Assembly: GCF_040409805.1 (NCBI RefSeq)
Contig: NZ_CP099572.1
Span: 1,612,001-1,676,000 of the forward strand
Direction: 5' to 3'
Length of the DNA: 64,000 nt
Origin: Polynucleobacter sp. MWH-UH23A
GTDB lineage: Bacteria; Pseudomonadota; Gammaproteobacteria; Burkholderiales; Burkholderiaceae
The notes beneath the pieces are model-generated. The model searched no databases. It was given only the letters and a program-made list of their open reading frames with translations, and had not been told where the DNA came from. Shown here piece after piece: positions 44,783 to 53,608 of this stretch (the first letter of the stretch is position 1; every line of letters starts with the position of its first letter). The position numbers and the translations under genes are program-made.

Positions 44783-46168
44783 CTAAGTGGTAGGTGGGGC
44801 GATCTCAAACAACAACCTCTCGGTCTGATCAATCGGAATTGTCACTTCTGCATCTTGCTGCAAAAAGGCCTGAATTTTGGGCCATGCTGCCAAAGCCGCA
44901 TCCAGTTCTGGGTCAGTGCCGGCAATATAAGCGCCCATGGAGACCAAATCTCTACCCCTCATGTATCGACTATATAACTGCTTGAGACGTCGGGCTGATA
45001 ACAGGTGCTCTTTGGAAACCACTTTGGGCATCACGCGCGAAATGGACTTCTCTACATCAATCGCGGGATAGTGACCACTATCGGCCAACTCTCTTGAGAG
45101 GAAAAAATGTCCGTCTAAGATTCCTCGAGCTGTATCAGCCACCGGATCGTTCGTATCGTCGCCCTCAAGGAGCACTGTATAAAAAGCCGTAATCGATCCA
45201 TCGGGATTGGCGCCATTACCAACACGTTCAACCAACTCCGGCATTCTGGCAAACACACTAGGTGGATAACCACGCGCCACAGGCGCCTCACCTAAACTCA
45301 AACCGATTTCTCGTAGTGACATTGCATAGCGAGTCAATGAATCTACGATTAAGACCACATGTTTGCCCTGATCCCGAAACCAGATAGCGACATCAGTTGC
45401 GTAGGAAGCACCTTTCGATCTTGCTAGAGGTGATGCGTCTGCGGGTGCGGCAACAACAACTGAGCGCTTAAAAGATTCTGGGCCTAAGGTATCTTCACAA
45501 AATTCTCTTACTTCTCGACCACGCTCGCCGACAAGCCCGATCACAATCACATCAGCAACGCAATTACGCGCCAGCATTCCCAATAAAACACTCTTACCGA
45601 CGCCAGAGCCTGCAAAAATACCGACACGTTGCCCTCGACCAACCGTTAGCAAGCCATTGACAGCTTGGATACCAACATCTAGAGGCTCATGAATCGGAGT
45701 TCTATCAAGCGGATTTAATGTTCTCTGAATAGATGGGGTAAGTTGTTTTTCGCCATAACCTTTACCATCAATTGGACGACCAAGACCGTCAACAACTCTT
45801 CCTAATAAATCCTCACCAATGGGAAGTGGATCACCAATGCTGTTTGAGGTGTAACCGCTTCCAGAATTAAAAGGGGTATTAGTTGGATAAACGAGAGCGC
45901 CTGGGGAAATACCTTCCATAGAATCAATAGGCATCAGGTAAGTAATTGCGCCATTGAAACCGATACACTCCGCATCATAGGTTTTCCCACCCAACTCAGA
46001 GAGTATGGTGGCGCCTGAGCCAATGCTCATCGGCAAACCTTCTACCTCTAGCACAATGCCAGAGACACGTTTTAGTTTTCCCTCGCGAATCGAGAGCGGT
46101 GTTTCTAGTAAGTGCTGCTTGCGCATCTCTAACTGATTTGCCAATTCAGCTGGTTGCAAATGACTCAC
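44783..46168 (-). CDS. fliI: Flagellar export ATPase FliI
   Basis: 461 residues. Walker A AGSGVGKS (186-193) and the catalytic core (VVIGLVGERGREVREF-type region, IVIGLVGERGREVREFCE) match F1-type export ATPases. It powers type III export. Overlaps fliH by 4 bp. Confidence 0.97.
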   Translation of the reverse strand: MSHLQPAELANQLEMRKQHLLETPLSIREGKLKRVSGIVLEVEGLPMSIGSGATILSELGGKTYDAECIGFNGAITYLMPIDSMEGISPGALVYPTNTPFNSGSGYTSNSIGDPLPIGEDLLGRVVDGLGRPIDGKGYGEKQLTPSIQRTLNPLDRTPIHEPLDVGIQAVNGLLTVGRGQRVGIFAGSGVGKSVLLGMLARNCVADVIVIGLVGERGREVREFCEDTLGPESFKRSVVVAAPADASPLARSKGASYATDVAIWFRDQGKHVVLIVDSLTRYAMSLREIGLSLGEAPVARGYPPSVFARMPELVERVGNGANPDGSITAFYTVLLEGDDTNDPVADTARGILDGHFFLSRELADSGHYPAIDVEKSISRVMPKVVSKEHLLSARRLKQLYSRYMRGRDLVSMGAYIAGTDPELDAALAAWPKIQAFLQQDAEVTIPIDQTERLLFEIAPPTT

Positions 46169-46932
46169 TCTGATTTTTCCTCATCGCCTGTAGCAGAGTT
46201 ATCTTGATCAACACCTTCTCCATCTTGATAACCAAGCACAGTTTGATTTTCTTGCTCGATTGAATCGCGATCCAACCCTAGTGCCGCCCTAACTAGTGCG
46301 ATTCGCGCTTGCTCACCTAAGTCAATGCGAGCCCCACTCACTTCAACATATGCATGACCTGGATTGACATCAGCATCAACCAAAATCGTACAATTAAACG
46401 GCAGACCAGGATCATCGACAATTTTTTTCCAAGTCTCGACTTCCTCGGCATTTAAACGCAAATAAAGATTCTCACCAGGACGCGGTAAACGCATTAATGC
46501 TTCTTGAACTGCCGCAACAAAGGGTCCTCGCTCCATAGAGACATTAGCCGCCAAACGTGACGCAGTTTCGTAGGTAAATTCAATCAGGGGTTGCGCAATC
46601 GCCTCAGGCATTCCCCTAAGAGCTTCCAATAATTGTCCGAGGGCATCCTGTAAACGTTTTGTTTCAGCATCTGCATCGACATATCCGCGCTCGTAACCCT
46701 CGCGGTAGCCAGATTCTTTTCCTTCTTTATATCCAGCATCGCATCCCTCAACAAAGCCTTGTTGATTGCCAAGCTCATACGCTTCCTTAAAGGCTTTCTC
46801 GCGAATTGCCTCGACTTCTTCTACGGTGGGGTAAAGGACCGGAGGAACCTTGGGAGGCTTTGGGGGCTTTGGAGGATCAAAGGAGGGAGGCTCCCACCTC
46901 GTCAGCAAAGAGTCCTCATCAGAGGAAGGCAT
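46165..46932 (-). CDS. fliH: Flagellar export stator protein FliH
   Basis: 255 residues. The N-terminal region has a proline-rich segment (SFDPPKPPKPPKVPPV) and then GxxxG/E repeats (GFVEGCDAGYKEGKESGYRE), the FliH hallmark. The C-terminal part binds FliI. It overlaps fliG by 14 bp and fliI by 4 bp. Confidence 0.94.
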   Translation of the reverse strand: MPSSDEDSLLTRWEPPSFDPPKPPKPPKVPPVLYPTVEEVEAIREKAFKEAYELGNQQGFVEGCDAGYKEGKESGYREGYERGYVDADAETKRLQDALGQLLEALRGMPEAIAQPLIEFTYETASRLAANVSMERGPFVAAVQEALMRLPRPGENLYLRLNAEEVETWKKIVDDPGLPFNCTILVDADVNPGHAYVEVSGARIDLGEQARIALVRAALGLDRDSIEQENQTVLGYQDGEGVDQDNSATGDEEKSE

Positions 46933-48016
46933 CGGCTGACTTGCCCCTTTCCATAATCATGCGGCCTTCCTCGGCCAATGTACGAGCGATACGGATAACC
47001 TCTTTTTGCATCTCTTCGACTTCTTGCACTTTGACTGGTGGGCGTGTCTCGAGATCTTCGCGCACACCATCGGCGGCGCGCTTGGCCATATTCTTGAAAA
47101 GCTTCTCGCGTAGCTTCGGACTCGCGCCCTTGAGCGCCATAACCAAGGTTTCTTGTGGAACTTCCAAGAGCAAGGTTTGCAATGAGCGATCTTCGATATC
47201 GTTGAAGTCCTCGAACACAAACATCTTCTCTTGAATGGCATCAGCCAAATCAGCATTGAAATCATGAATCGTTTTAAGGGCTTGCTTATCAAGCCCTCCA
47301 GAAAGCATATTCAGAATTTCAGCAGTAGGCACTACGCCGCCAACAGTACTTCTGCGGAAGTCTGCATCTGGACCAGCAGAACGAGACATCACTTCGTTCA
47401 ATTCTTTCAAGGCGGCGGGTTGGACTTTTTCTAACAAAGCGATACGCAAAATGAGTTCGTTACGCAAATCATCCGGGAAGAGCTTCAATACAGACGCTGC
47501 TTGACCAGGCTCCAAGAACACCATCACGGTTGCGACAATCTGCGGATGTTCACCTTTAATCATCTCATACAGAACATCGGGCTCCATTCGTTTAAGAGTT
47601 TCAATACCGGACATGTCCAGCGTAGACTCCAAACGACCAAGCAAATCAGATGCACCCTCAGCACCCATTGCTTTTGTAAGCATATTTTGCATGAAGTCAT
47701 CGGTGTCAAAGGCCACCTGAGAATTGTTCTCTGTAACTTCTTTAAACTGCCGCAACACTTGCAGCACCAAATCACGACTAAGAGATCGCACCACCGCCAT
47801 CTTTCCAGACAGTCTTTGAACCTCAAAAGGAGTCATAGTGCGTAATACGTTTGCGGCTGATTCAGCACCTACAGCCAATAAAACCACCGCGGCGCGAGAA
47901 GCACCATCAAGCTCCTCGAAAGTTAAGGTGCCTGACTGGGTGGCGCTTTTAACACCCTCTTTAAGAGCCTCCGCTATCGAGAGGCTTTTCGGTGCTTCGA
48001 CTTCATCATCAGGCAT
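46919..48016 (-). CDS. fliG: Flagellar motor switch protein FliG
   Basis: 365 residues. Characteristic segments include VLLAVGAESAANVLRTMTPF (N-terminal), EHPQIVATVMVFLEPGQAAS (middle, EHPQ motif) and FEDFNDIEDRSLQTLLLEVP with charged residues of the torque helix (C-terminal). The N terminus is about 30 residues longer than in E. coli FliG. It is the rotor subunit that contacts MotA. Confidence 0.96.
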   Translation of the reverse strand: MPDDEVEAPKSLSIAEALKEGVKSATQSGTLTFEELDGASRAAVVLLAVGAESAANVLRTMTPFEVQRLSGKMAVVRSLSRDLVLQVLRQFKEVTENNSQVAFDTDDFMQNMLTKAMGAEGASDLLGRLESTLDMSGIETLKRMEPDVLYEMIKGEHPQIVATVMVFLEPGQAASVLKLFPDDLRNELILRIALLEKVQPAALKELNEVMSRSAGPDADFRRSTVGGVVPTAEILNMLSGGLDKQALKTIHDFNADLADAIQEKMFVFEDFNDIEDRSLQTLLLEVPQETLVMALKGASPKLREKLFKNMAKRAADGVREDLETRPPVKVQEVEEMQKEVIRIARTLAEEGRMIMERGKSADAFL

Positions 48017-48033
48017 GTTATCTACTCTTCATC

Positions 48034-49986
48034 TCAACTTGCAGCGGCAGCGGCAGCGGCATTTGCACTATTTGTTTTTTCAGCATCAGCGGCGAGCCAC
48101 TCTTTGAAAATAGAAGATACCACTTTCGGATTTTCAGCAACAAAGTCGGTAGCGTATTTGAGAAGTGACTCGTACTCGTTCTTTTTCTCTTCTTCCATCC
48201 GGATACGCTCTTCTTCCATGCGCTTTTTCTCTTCTTCGATGCGCAAACGTTCTTCCTCTTCGGCAATACGTTGGCGCTCTCTCAATAGCTCCATTTCCAT
48301 ACGCCGCTTCTCGCGTAGTTTTGGATCCATTTGCGCCATCTCAGCTTTGATCTTCTCATCAAACTCTTCTTCAATACGCTGCTCCTCCAACGCATCGTCC
48401 ATCTTCTTCGGAAAGAGTAGCGGCTTCACAACACCAAAGAACATGATGCCTAAAGATCCTAAGATGATGGCAAATTTGAAGAATTCTTTGCTCAGCTCAA
48501 TGACACCAGGCTGCTTATAAAATGCGGGTTCTTCTGGCAGTTCGAGCTTAAATGGAATGTTGGCAACGCTGACGCTATCGCCACGTTTCTCGGTATAACC
48601 CACAGCATCTCGAGCCAAATTATTGATTTGATCTAATTCTTTTGCAGTATATGGCACAGGCTTGAGGGGCTTACCATCCTTATCAACACCAGTTGGTTGT
48701 TTGTAGTTCACTACAACGGCAGCAGACACCCTTCTGACTTTTCCTTTTTCAGACTTAATACGCTCGATCGCACGATCTAACTCATAATTTACCGTCAGAT
48801 CTTTCTTAATATTGCTTGCCGACGAGCTTGAACTCGATGGTGGCGCATTCAAGTTTTGAGGGCCTGCATTGGCAGCAGCGCCACCAGCTGCATTGATTGG
48901 CGCTTGACCGCCACCAGGGGGCTGATTTGTTAGCGCACCTGGTACACCAGAGGCGGATGAACTTGGTGTGGCAGCCTCATTACTTTGTTGACTGCGAATC
49001 GAGGATTGATTTGGTGGTGAATTGCGACCAAAAGTTTCTTCAGTACGCTCTAGTTCTCCAAAGTCCATATCTACCGTAACTTGTGCGCGCACGTTCTCTT
49101 TGCCAGTCACGGGTTCCAAAATTGCCTGAACCCGCTTGGAAAGCGCACCCTCCAACTCAGCAACATACTTGAGCTGATTACTGTCTAAGCCCATCAAGCG
49201 CTGAGCATTAGGAGCGAGCAGACTTCCTTCTGCATCCACAATCGTGACATTGGCGGGGCCTAAGTTGGGAACAGAAGACCCCACTAAATTGGTAATCGCA
49301 GCAACCTGTTGAGAATCCAAGAAGCGACCTGGGTGCATTGTGACAACTACTGAGGCAGTTGGCTTTTCTTGCTCGCGCATGAATGCAGTTTGCTTTGGAA
49401 TAGCCAGCATTACTCGCGCCGATTTCACCTGCGCTAAAGAACTAATGCTACGTGCCAATTCACCCTCAAGACCGCGCTGATAGTTAACTTGCTCAACAAA
49501 TTGACTGGTACCCATTTTTTGGTTTTCAAGCAACTCAAAACCAACATTTCCAGCCTTGGGCAAGCCCTGTCCAGCCAATCTCAAGCGTGTTTCATAAACA
49601 GAGGATTCAGGCACCAAAATCGCTGCGCCACCCTCGGTGAACTTATAAGGCACATTCATTTGCTGCAAGGCAGCCACAATAGCTGCTCCATCACGCTCAT
49701 TCACACTAGAGAACAAAACGCGATAGTCATCTTTGCTGCGACCAGAAAAGGTTACAAAGATGAGCGCTGAAATAAATAGAAATAAGGCGGCTACAACGAT
49801 TAGTCTCTGCTGCATCCCCAGCGCTTCGAAGCGCATTTGGAGTTCACCTAATTTTGAGGGGAGTTTTACCCTTCCCCTTGCAGGGGCCGAATCTGGAGCA
49901 GTTTGCGCTGCAGGACGGGAGCCAATATTGACTACCGCAGCGTCTTTTTCACTCTCCGGGACTGCTGGCTTGGCTTCTTCGCTCAA
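48034..49986 (-). CDS. fliF: Flagellar MS-ring protein FliF with long charged coiled coil
   Basis: 650 residues (usual about 550-570). Two membrane segments (about 62-84 and 500-525) and two periplasmic ring-building domains, with VNYQRGLEGELARSISSLAQ and NPTH-free linkers. After the second membrane segment, residues about 530-606 form a highly charged coiled coil with EEEKKRMEEERIRMEEEKK repeats. The last 44 residues (YATDFVAENPKVVSSIFKEW) are the FliG-binding end, followed by an alanine run. First gene of the fli operon. Confidence 0.94.
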   Translation of the reverse strand: MSEEAKPAVPESEKDAAVVNIGSRPAAQTAPDSAPARGRVKLPSKLGELQMRFEALGMQQRLIVVAALFLFISALIFVTFSGRSKDDYRVLFSSVNERDGAAIVAALQQMNVPYKFTEGGAAILVPESSVYETRLRLAGQGLPKAGNVGFELLENQKMGTSQFVEQVNYQRGLEGELARSISSLAQVKSARVMLAIPKQTAFMREQEKPTASVVVTMHPGRFLDSQQVAAITNLVGSSVPNLGPANVTIVDAEGSLLAPNAQRLMGLDSNQLKYVAELEGALSKRVQAILEPVTGKENVRAQVTVDMDFGELERTEETFGRNSPPNQSSIRSQQSNEAATPSSSASGVPGALTNQPPGGGQAPINAAGGAAANAGPQNLNAPPSSSSSSASNIKKDLTVNYELDRAIERIKSEKGKVRRVSAAVVVNYKQPTGVDKDGKPLKPVPYTAKELDQINNLARDAVGYTEKRGDSVSVANIPFKLELPEEPAFYKQPGVIELSKEFFKFAIILGSLGIMFFGVVKPLLFPKKMDDALEEQRIEEEFDEKIKAEMAQMDPKLREKRRMEMELLRERQRIAEEEERLRIEEEKKRMEEERIRMEEEKKNEYESLLKYATDFVAENPKVVSSIFKEWLAADAEKTNSANAAAAAAAS

Positions 49987-50164
49987 TAGCTTGGATTCCG
50001 TAGGTTCGGGTAAAAGTTATTAAAAAGCATAATAGCACTAAATATGGAACATTTTTGCCTATTTTTTCTAAATATTGATATTCTATGGCCTTAATATGAG
50101 GAAAGAGGCAAAATTTGCCACCCCCAGCACCGAATAACAAAACAGCAAAATAAAGCTATATTCA
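49987..50164. promoter_or_regulatory. Divergent promoter region between fliF and the FlrB-like gene
   Basis: 178 bp. It contains the second copy of the 16-base motif (50107-50122, GGCAAAATTTGCCACC on the plus strand). No sigma-54 element with correct spacing was found: GG and GC pairs here are 8, 9 or 11 bases apart instead of 10. A sigma-70 or FlrA-type promoter is likely; the palindrome is a candidate binding site. Confidence 0.5.
50107..50122 (-). repeat. 16-base motif shared with 36175-36190
   Basis: On the minus strand GGTGGCAAATTTTGCC, identical to the copy at 36175-36190. It sits about 120 bp upstream of the fliF start and 43 bp upstream of the FlrB-like start. Confidence 0.5.
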
Positions 50165-51310
50165 TTGACCAATTCTGAAGCAAATATACCCCCGAGCAAT
50201 AAGCCAAGTCTAGACGTGAAACATCTGGAGGAGGCGTTTGCCATTTTTTATGCAGAGTCCCAGAAGCTTGAGGCTCAGCAAAGCGCCCTTCAGGAAAAGA
50301 TTAATCAACTTAGCGATGAGCTACAAAAATCCAATCAGCGCCTTGGCATCCTAGTGAATGCCATCCCCGCTGGAGTGATATTGCTAGAAAACAATATCGT
50401 GCTCTTGCATAATCCTGCGGTCCTGCACTTCTTACCCTCCCTGAGCTCCGGGCAAACATTTGTCATTCCAACTGATTGGCAGCCGTCGATTGCGCCTGGG
50501 GAGTACGTCATCAATACCTCAGATACCCACGGCAAAAAGCCCCAAAAGACAGTACAAGTGATCAGAATCGATGACGGCATCCGCAGTTACATTCAAATAC
50601 AAGACATCACCGCCAACATTGCTCTTCACCAAGAGACTCAACGAGAAAATCGCTTATCAGCAATGGGAAAAATGGCTGCAGGAATCGCACATCAATTTCG
50701 CACACCTTTGGCAACCGCCCTGCTGTATTCGTCACACCTGTGCGATGACGATCTAGCGCCCGATATATCAAAAGAGTTCGCGCAGCGCCTTCGCAAACAA
50801 TTACTTGACCTAGAAAAACTTTCGCAAGATATGTTGCGTTTTATTTCTAATCGTCCTAGCAAAACTATTTTGGTGAGCGCGCGGCAAATTATTGATGAGG
50901 CCACCGCAAGTATTCAAGCCCTATTCGAGAGTAGCGATGTTCAATTAAAAGTGCACTGCGATATACCGACATCAACCATGCTGATGGTTGAGCCTAAGTC
51001 AATACCAAATGCGATCGTGGCTATTCTAGAAAATGCGCTGAGTGTTTCAAAGCCTGCAGATCAGGTGTTTTTACAAGCCAAAGTCGAATCAAAAAGGATG
51101 ATTATTCTCATCGAAGATCAGGGACCCGGAATCGCATCGACCATTATTGATTCTCTCTTTGAGCCTTTTTCCACTACCAGCGCAAACGGTACTGGCTTGG
51201 GTTTATCAATAGCTAAAAATACTATTGAAGCCCATCGAGGAACAATTAATGTTGAGAACTCTGCCAAAGGGGCCATTTTTAAAATCACACTGCCAATTAC
51301 CTCTGAATAA
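50165..51310 (+). CDS. flrB: FlrB/FleS-type sensor histidine kinase
   Basis: 381 residues, no membrane segment. Order: coiled coil (about 20-60), PAS-like domain (about 57-150), HisKA dimerisation domain with phospho-His176 in HQFRTPLATALLY, and HATPase (about 270-380) with NAIVAILENALS (N box), DQGPGI and GTGLGLSI. It is the cytoplasmic partner of the sigma-54 activator that follows after 39 bp. The start is a TTG at 50165; no better in-frame ATG exists nearby. Flagellar gene position favours FlrB/FleS over NtrB. Confidence 0.88.
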   Translation: MTNSEANIPPSNKPSLDVKHLEEAFAIFYAESQKLEAQQSALQEKINQLSDELQKSNQRLGILVNAIPAGVILLENNIVLLHNPAVLHFLPSLSSGQTFVIPTDWQPSIAPGEYVINTSDTHGKKPQKTVQVIRIDDGIRSYIQIQDITANIALHQETQRENRLSAMGKMAAGIAHQFRTPLATALLYSSHLCDDDLAPDISKEFAQRLRKQLLDLEKLSQDMLRFISNRPSKTILVSARQIIDEATASIQALFESSDVQLKVHCDIPTSTMLMVEPKSIPNAIVAILENALSVSKPADQVFLQAKVESKRMIILIEDQGPGIASTIIDSLFEPFSTTSANGTGLGLSIAKNTIEAHRGTINVENSAKGAIFKITLPITSE

Positions 51311-51349
51311 CTTTTTACAAATTCCCCACATACAACGAATAACAAAACC

Positions 51350-52867
51350 ATGAACGAGCATTTAAATGAACGCTTCCCAGTGATTCTGGTTGAGGATGAC
51401 GAAGACCTCAGGGAGGCAATTGCAGTAACTCTGCGAATGAAGGGTATTGAATTTGTTACTCATCAACGAGCTGAAACTGTCGTTCCCTTACTGCGTCCCG
51501 ACCTCAAAACAGTATTAGTGACTGACTACAAACTACCAGGCATGACCGGCATCGACTTGCTCAAGATCGCGCAAAAAGAATGTCCTGATTTGCCCGTGGT
51601 GATCATGACAGCATTTGCCGATGCCAAGCTTGCAGTGGAGGCACTTAAGGCGGGTGCTAGAGATTTCTTAATTAAGCCTTTTGTACCTCAGCAATTGATT
51701 GAAATTATTTCTCGTTATCGCACATTAAATGATGTTAACGATAGCAGTCTTAATGACACCCCAGAAAACATAACTTCCGCAACAAGCATCACCACAACAG
51801 AAGCAAACAAGATCGATGCTGGCGGATCAGCGATTCGACCCGCAGAGAGCAACGTTATTGCTGTTGACCCTCAAACAATTGCGATTTTTTCGCGTTGTGA
51901 GCGTGTTGCAGGAACTGATACAAGCGTTTTAGTCACTGGAGAATCTGGCGCCGGAAAAGAAGTTGTGGCACAACATATTCACAAAACATCTAAACGTGTA
52001 AATGGCCCTTATGTAGCCATCAACTGCGCTGCAATTCCAGATACCCTTCTGGAATCCATCTTATTTGGCCATGAAAAGGGCTCATTTACTGGTGCTACTA
52101 AAGCGCAAGCGGGCAAGTTCGAGCAAGCAAATAAAGGCACTTTATTCTTAGATGAAATTGGGGAAATGCCTGCAACCCTCCAAACCAAATTATTGCGAGT
52201 ACTACAAGATAAAAAAATTGAGCGTATCGGCTCGACTGATTCGATTCAAGCCGATGTCCGCATCATTGCTGCAACTAACTTAAACCTTCAAGAGCAAGTC
52301 AGAGCTGGAAAATTTAGGGAAGATTTGTTCTTTCGTTTAAATGTATTCCCGATTCATGTTCCGGAACTACGCAAACGCCCACTGGACATCATTCCGCTTG
52401 CGGAGTTCTTTCTCAAGCGCTACAGCGTCAACATTGGCAGAGACTCTTTAAGCCTGAGCAATCAAGCTAGAAACTTACTCCAGGAATACAACTGGCCAGG
52501 CAATGTACGTGAGCTTGAGAATGTTATTCAGCGGGCGGTGTTGCTGGCCGATGACGACCAAATCTCGGCTCAAGATTTAGAACTAGATTTCCACCAGGGC
52601 AATCAGCCACCTAACCAGCCCCCCACCCAAACCGACACTCAGGAACGTCAGAATTTAAGCCCTAAATCAGGGTCAAATGGCACAGAAATTGCATCTGTAA
52701 TAGGTGAAAACCAAGATATTGAGTCAATTGAGCGCGAGCACATCCTCAAGATTTTGGCTGAAGTAAAGGGAAACCGAACAAAAGCCGTAGAGATATTAGG
52801 AATATCAGCAAGAGCCCTGCGCTACAAGCTCAAATCCTACAAAGAAGCTGGTTTCTTGAATGAATAA
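51350..52867 (+). CDS. flrC: FlrC/FleR-type sigma-54-dependent response regulator
   Basis: 505 residues. Receiver domain (about 8-125) with phosphoacceptor D59 in VTDYKLPGM. AAA+ domain (about 165-405): Walker A GESGAGKE (197-204), GSFTGA (244-249; the sigma-54 contact loop, usually GAFTGA), Walker B GTLFLDEIGEM (263-273). Fis-type helix-turn-helix at the end (GNRTKAVEILGISARALRYK). It should activate the sigma-54 promoters upstream of flgB and fliD. Divergent from fliF and upstream of fliE. Confidence 0.92.
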   Translation: MNEHLNERFPVILVEDDEDLREAIAVTLRMKGIEFVTHQRAETVVPLLRPDLKTVLVTDYKLPGMTGIDLLKIAQKECPDLPVVIMTAFADAKLAVEALKAGARDFLIKPFVPQQLIEIISRYRTLNDVNDSSLNDTPENITSATSITTTEANKIDAGGSAIRPAESNVIAVDPQTIAIFSRCERVAGTDTSVLVTGESGAGKEVVAQHIHKTSKRVNGPYVAINCAAIPDTLLESILFGHEKGSFTGATKAQAGKFEQANKGTLFLDEIGEMPATLQTKLLRVLQDKKIERIGSTDSIQADVRIIAATNLNLQEQVRAGKFREDLFFRLNVFPIHVPELRKRPLDIIPLAEFFLKRYSVNIGRDSLSLSNQARNLLQEYNWPGNVRELENVIQRAVLLADDDQISAQDLELDFHQGNQPPNQPPTQTDTQERQNLSPKSGSNGTEIASVIGENQDIESIEREHILKILAEVKGNRTKAVEILGISARALRYKLKSYKEAGFLNE

Positions 52868-52911
52868 GTAGCGGAAGTGTGTTTTAAGAGATTTTGATAG
52901 ATAATTACGAA

Positions 52912-53235
52912 ATGAGCACAAACAACGTCGACTCTATGATTACTCGGATGCAGGCCCTTGCCGCTGCAGCCAGTGGTAAGCCTTTGGTCAGCGATAGTCA
53001 GGTTAATAATGGCGTTGATTTCTCCGCCGTCCTGAAAAATGCTATCGAGAACGTCAATACCGCTCAAAATAGCGCCCAGGCCAAAGCTCAGTCTTTTTCC
53101 ACTGGCGCTTCAGATACCTCCCTAGAAGATGTGATTGTTTCCTTACAAAAAGCCAATCTTTCTCTTCAAGGCATGATTGCTGTGCGCAACCGTTTAGTCG
53201 ATGCTTACAAAGAAGTTACTAACTTACAGGTTTAG
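52912..53235 (+). CDS. fliE: Flagellar basal-body protein FliE
   Basis: About 107 residues from the ATG at 52912 (an in-frame TTG at 52894 would add six). FliE features: VDFSAVLKNAIENVNTAQNS and SLQKANLSLQGMIAVRNRLV. It joins the MS ring to the rod. It follows the FlrC-type gene by 44 bp and may be co-transcribed with it; no sigma-54 element was found immediately upstream. Confidence 0.93.
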   Translation: MSTNNVDSMITRMQALAAAASGKPLVSDSQVNNGVDFSAVLKNAIENVNTAQNSAQAKAQSFSTGASDTSLEDVIVSLQKANLSLQGMIAVRNRLVDAYKEVTNLQV

Positions 53236-53258
53236 ATCGATTTTTGACCTACCAATAC

Positions 53259-53284
53259 AAAAAGCCCGAGTATTCGGGCTTTTT
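53259..53284. terminator. Bidirectional terminator between fliE and the FlhB-C gene
   Basis: An 11-bp stem (AAAAAGCCCGA / TCGGGCTTTTT) with loop GTAT and T tracts on both strands. It ends fliE on plus and the FlhB-C/FliK-like transcript on minus. Confidence 0.88.
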
Positions 53285-53299
53285 TATTTTCTGAATCCA

Positions 53300-53608
53300 C
53301 TAACTAGATCCTTGACGATCAATGACGACATTATTGGGATTCGGGATGGTTTTTCCATCAACCTCGTAAGCCCATGCAAGGACCTCTGCTACAGCAGCAT
53401 ACAGTTTTGGCGGCACTAACTCATTAAGCTTAAGTTGCATTAAAAACTCCACCAACTCAGGCTCTGTTCTTGTGGGAATGCCGAATTCTTTTGCTTTTGC
53501 CAAGATGGCATCAGCTACAAAGCCTTCGCCTTGCCCTGTAATTCGTGGTGCTGCGCTATTGGTCTCATAAGCGAGAGCAACAGCTTTACGGATTTTTTTC
53601 TCATCCAT
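53300..53608 (-). CDS. FlhB C-terminal domain-like protein
   Basis: About 102 residues from the ATG at 53608. It matches only the cytoplasmic C-terminal part of FlhB: RKAVALAYETNSAAPRITGQ and KEFGIPTRTEPELVEFLMQL, ending with AVAEVLAWAYEVDGK, close to FlhB's AVARILAWAYEVRES. There is no membrane part and no NPTH site. Such stand-alone FlhB-C proteins (FhlB-like) are known; one could replace or modulate the switch domain. Overlaps the FliK-like gene by 8 bp. Confidence 0.85.
   Translation of the reverse strand: MDEKKIRKAVALAYETNSAAPRITGQGEGFVADAILAKAKEFGIPTRTEPELVEFLMQLKLNELVPPKLYAAVAEVLAWAYEVDGKTIPNPNNVVIDRQGSS

Noticed and set aside
46806..47234. 142-residue plus-strand frame
   Set aside because: Antisense to the 3' end of fliG and the 5' end of fliH, with atypical composition. 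Both flagellar genes are certain.
48104..48520. 138-residue plus-strand frame, serine/arginine-rich
   Set aside because: It is the mirror of the charged coiled coil in fliF. Low-complexity antisense frame.
50100..50125. Sigma-54 promoter for fliF or the kinase gene
   Set aside because: GG and GC pairs are present but at spacings of 8, 9 or 11 bases instead of 10.
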